A stretch of DNA of 64,000 nucleotides, from positions 124,001 through 188,000 of the forward strand of contig NZ_JAPIVP010000005.1 in the NCBI RefSeq assembly GCF_026239555.1. Direction: 5' to 3'. The stretch is from Pedobacter sp. PF22-3. Lineage in GTDB: Bacteria; Bacteroidota; Bacteroidia; Sphingobacteriales; Sphingobacteriaceae. This document shows positions 62,939 through 64,000 of the stretch, one piece after another. The notes beneath the pieces are model-generated. The model was not told where the DNA came from. It was given only the letters and a program-made list of their open reading frames with translations, and did not search any database. The position numbers and the translations under genes were made by a program. Positions within the stretch are counted from its first letter, which is position 1; every line of letters starts with the position of its first letter.

Positions 62939-64000
62939 CTAACGGATTACTCTTCCGGTTTTATCTACGTTCACTCTATCAAAAGGTTCCAGGTATTCGT
63001 TAATGATGGTAGCAAATTCGCGTCTGGTTAGCACTTTTTTCAGCTCGTATTTGGAGCTGAACCTGTAATTTTTATTCCAGTTTTTTTGCAGTGCATTTTT
63101 TGTGGCATCAACTGATTTATTGCCGACATAACATACCATAGAAATGGTGTTTTCTAAATTAATAGGGATATGCTGATGATCATCGAACCAGATTTGGGCT
63201 TTGTAATAGTAATCTTTGATTGGTTGCTTGATCTCATCATAAGTCACCTCTTTTTCAGGATTAAAATAGGCTTTGTTTTGCTTTATTTCAGCTTTAATGA
63301 TGCCGGTTACACCAACCTTTTGGATGGCTAGCCAGTTAGAATCTGTCGTTTTTACATCTTCAAAAGGCATTAATGCATGTTTGTAGGCCAATAATTCACC
63401 CTGAATACTTTTTAAGTTTGAAAGGCTGGTTTTAGTGTCAAAAAATGCGGCATAAGCTGCGGTTGCTCCCGCTGCCTGTCCAATTTCAAATTGATCATTA
63501 GCAATATAAAGCAAGTTTTCCTGATCTGGAATCAATAAGCTGTTTAGGGATAAAAAGCTGGCTCCTGAAGACACTTTAGATACAGTTGTTCGGTAAGTAT
63601 TTTCATTATAATTTAATGGACTTGAAGATGCTGGGATTAAGGTGGAGATTTTTAATACAGCAAGCAATTTATCAGGGTTGTCGGCCACCACAAGCACTTT
63701 TGCTTTAATGCTTTTATCTTGCGTCAATTTAGCTTCCCAACCACTGCCAGAACGTTTAATTTCTGTATAAGCAGTGTTCTTGATGACGTTTAAAAGTAAG
63801 GTGCTATCTACAACATTTACTTTCGTCCTGTTTTTTTTATCCGGTTTAGGTTTTGGCGTTTCCAGGCTTTTTGCATTTTCCGTTTCGCGCTTTAAAAAAC
63901 TTTGGTAAAAAGGGAGTAGAGCCCTTTTGTTTTCCGGTATTTTATTTAAATCCATCTGTTCTTTTTGGGTAAGCAGGATGGTTTTTACGCCGGATTTAAA
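62939..64000 (-). CDS. C-terminal part of an FAD-dependent oxidoreductase (partial)
   Basis: The frame is open to the right window edge, so the visible 353 residues are the end of a longer protein; an internal Met at 63955 is not the start. The segment IGQAAGATAAYAAFFDTKTSLSNLK is the C-terminal flavin-site block of the FAD_oxidored family (PF12831). A roughly 130-residue extension follows, ending in an SLH-like LTRREFATIINEYL. Proteins of this family in Bacteroidota are usually secreted and sit in polysaccharide-use clusters. The assignment rests on one block. Confidence 0.6.
   Translation of the reverse strand, partial: FKSGVKTILLTQKEQMDLNKIPENKRALLPFYQSFLKRETENAKSLETPKPKPDKKNRTKVNVVDSTLLLNVIKNTAYTEIKRSGSGWEAKLTQDKSIKAKVLVVADNPDKLLAVLKISTLIPASSSPLNYNENTYRTTVSKVSSGASFLSLNSLLIPDQENLLYIANDQFEIGQAAGATAAYAAFFDTKTSLSNLKSIQGELLAYKHALMPFEDVKTTDSNWLAIQKVGVTGIIKAEIKQNKAYFNPEKEVTYDEIKQPIKDYYYKAQIWFDDHQHIPINLENTISMVCYVGNKSVDATKNALQKNWNKNYRFSSKYELKKVLTRREFATIINEYLEPFDRVNVDKTGRVIR

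Noticed and set aside
1..64000. tRNA, rRNA or CRISPR loci
   Set aside because: Scanning both strands by eye showed no T-loop-like GGTTCRANYCC in a cloverleaf context, no rRNA landmarks and no regularly spaced direct repeats.

Overview
The window looks like a chromosomal segment of a Bacteroidota bacterium, most likely Sphingobacteriaceae and close to Pedobacter. Three things point there. The gene content is typical (DUF4175, DUF2911, DUF2752/TM2, a YugP-type peptidase, an 861-residue PEP carboxylase, Big_5 lipoprotein). Promoters carry the Bacteroidota -7 box TAnnTTTG rather than a sigma70 -10 box. Intergenic gaps are packed with the CGTCA...TGACG inverted repeats common in this group. There are no rRNA, tRNA or CRISPR loci and no complete transposase gene.

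Layout. 1-2.6 kb: zinc-ribbon protein and NIF3, then a TM2/DUF2752 pair. 2.8-7.6 kb: mfd, two overlapping hairpins with an embedded promoter, and an AAA/DUF4143 ATPase abutting a DUF3820 gene. 8.1-16 kb: FrnE-like DsbA, secreted M14 peptidase, cobalamin riboswitch with metE, thioesterase, methyltransferase. 16-19.5 kb: cdsA, DUF2007 and CPBP protease on the minus strand, divergent from dusB-apaG. 19.6-23.3 kb: an unusual Hsp70-like protein with a linker insertion, coupled to a miniature GrpE-like protein, facing a membrane-anchored protein of unknown function. 23.4-31.4 kb: YugP peptidase, a frameshifted FAD oxidoreductase, purU, rmuC, thiL, an SDF symporter and nadA. 31.4-46 kb: divergent nadA/nadB promoter region, gamma carbonic anhydrase, Big_5 lipoprotein, mnmG, two parS sites, ABC-F ATPase, ybeY, DUF4175. 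45-50 kb: a GDPD-GH16 fusion enzyme and a Tat-exported phospholipase C. 50.2-51 kb: a 493-bp miniature inverted-repeat element inserted in a REP, with a 6-bp target duplication. 51-55.7 kb: an autoregulated TetR-TolC-EmrA-EmrB efflux operon. 56-64 kb: ppc, a peroxiredoxin-thioredoxin-small protein operon, an S9 peptidase and the C-terminal part of an FAD oxidoreductase.

Functional themes. metE is under B12 control. NAD synthesis is represented by divergent nadA and nadB, which share a palindrome in their promoter region. The efflux operon carries its own 20-bp operator between the -33 and -7 boxes. The parS pair suggests the segment lies in the origin-proximal part of the chromosome. The most novel candidates are the Hsp70/mini-GrpE module, the miniature transposable element with its datable insertion, the GDPD-GH16 fusion, and a possible programmed -1 frameshift in the FAD oxidoreductase.
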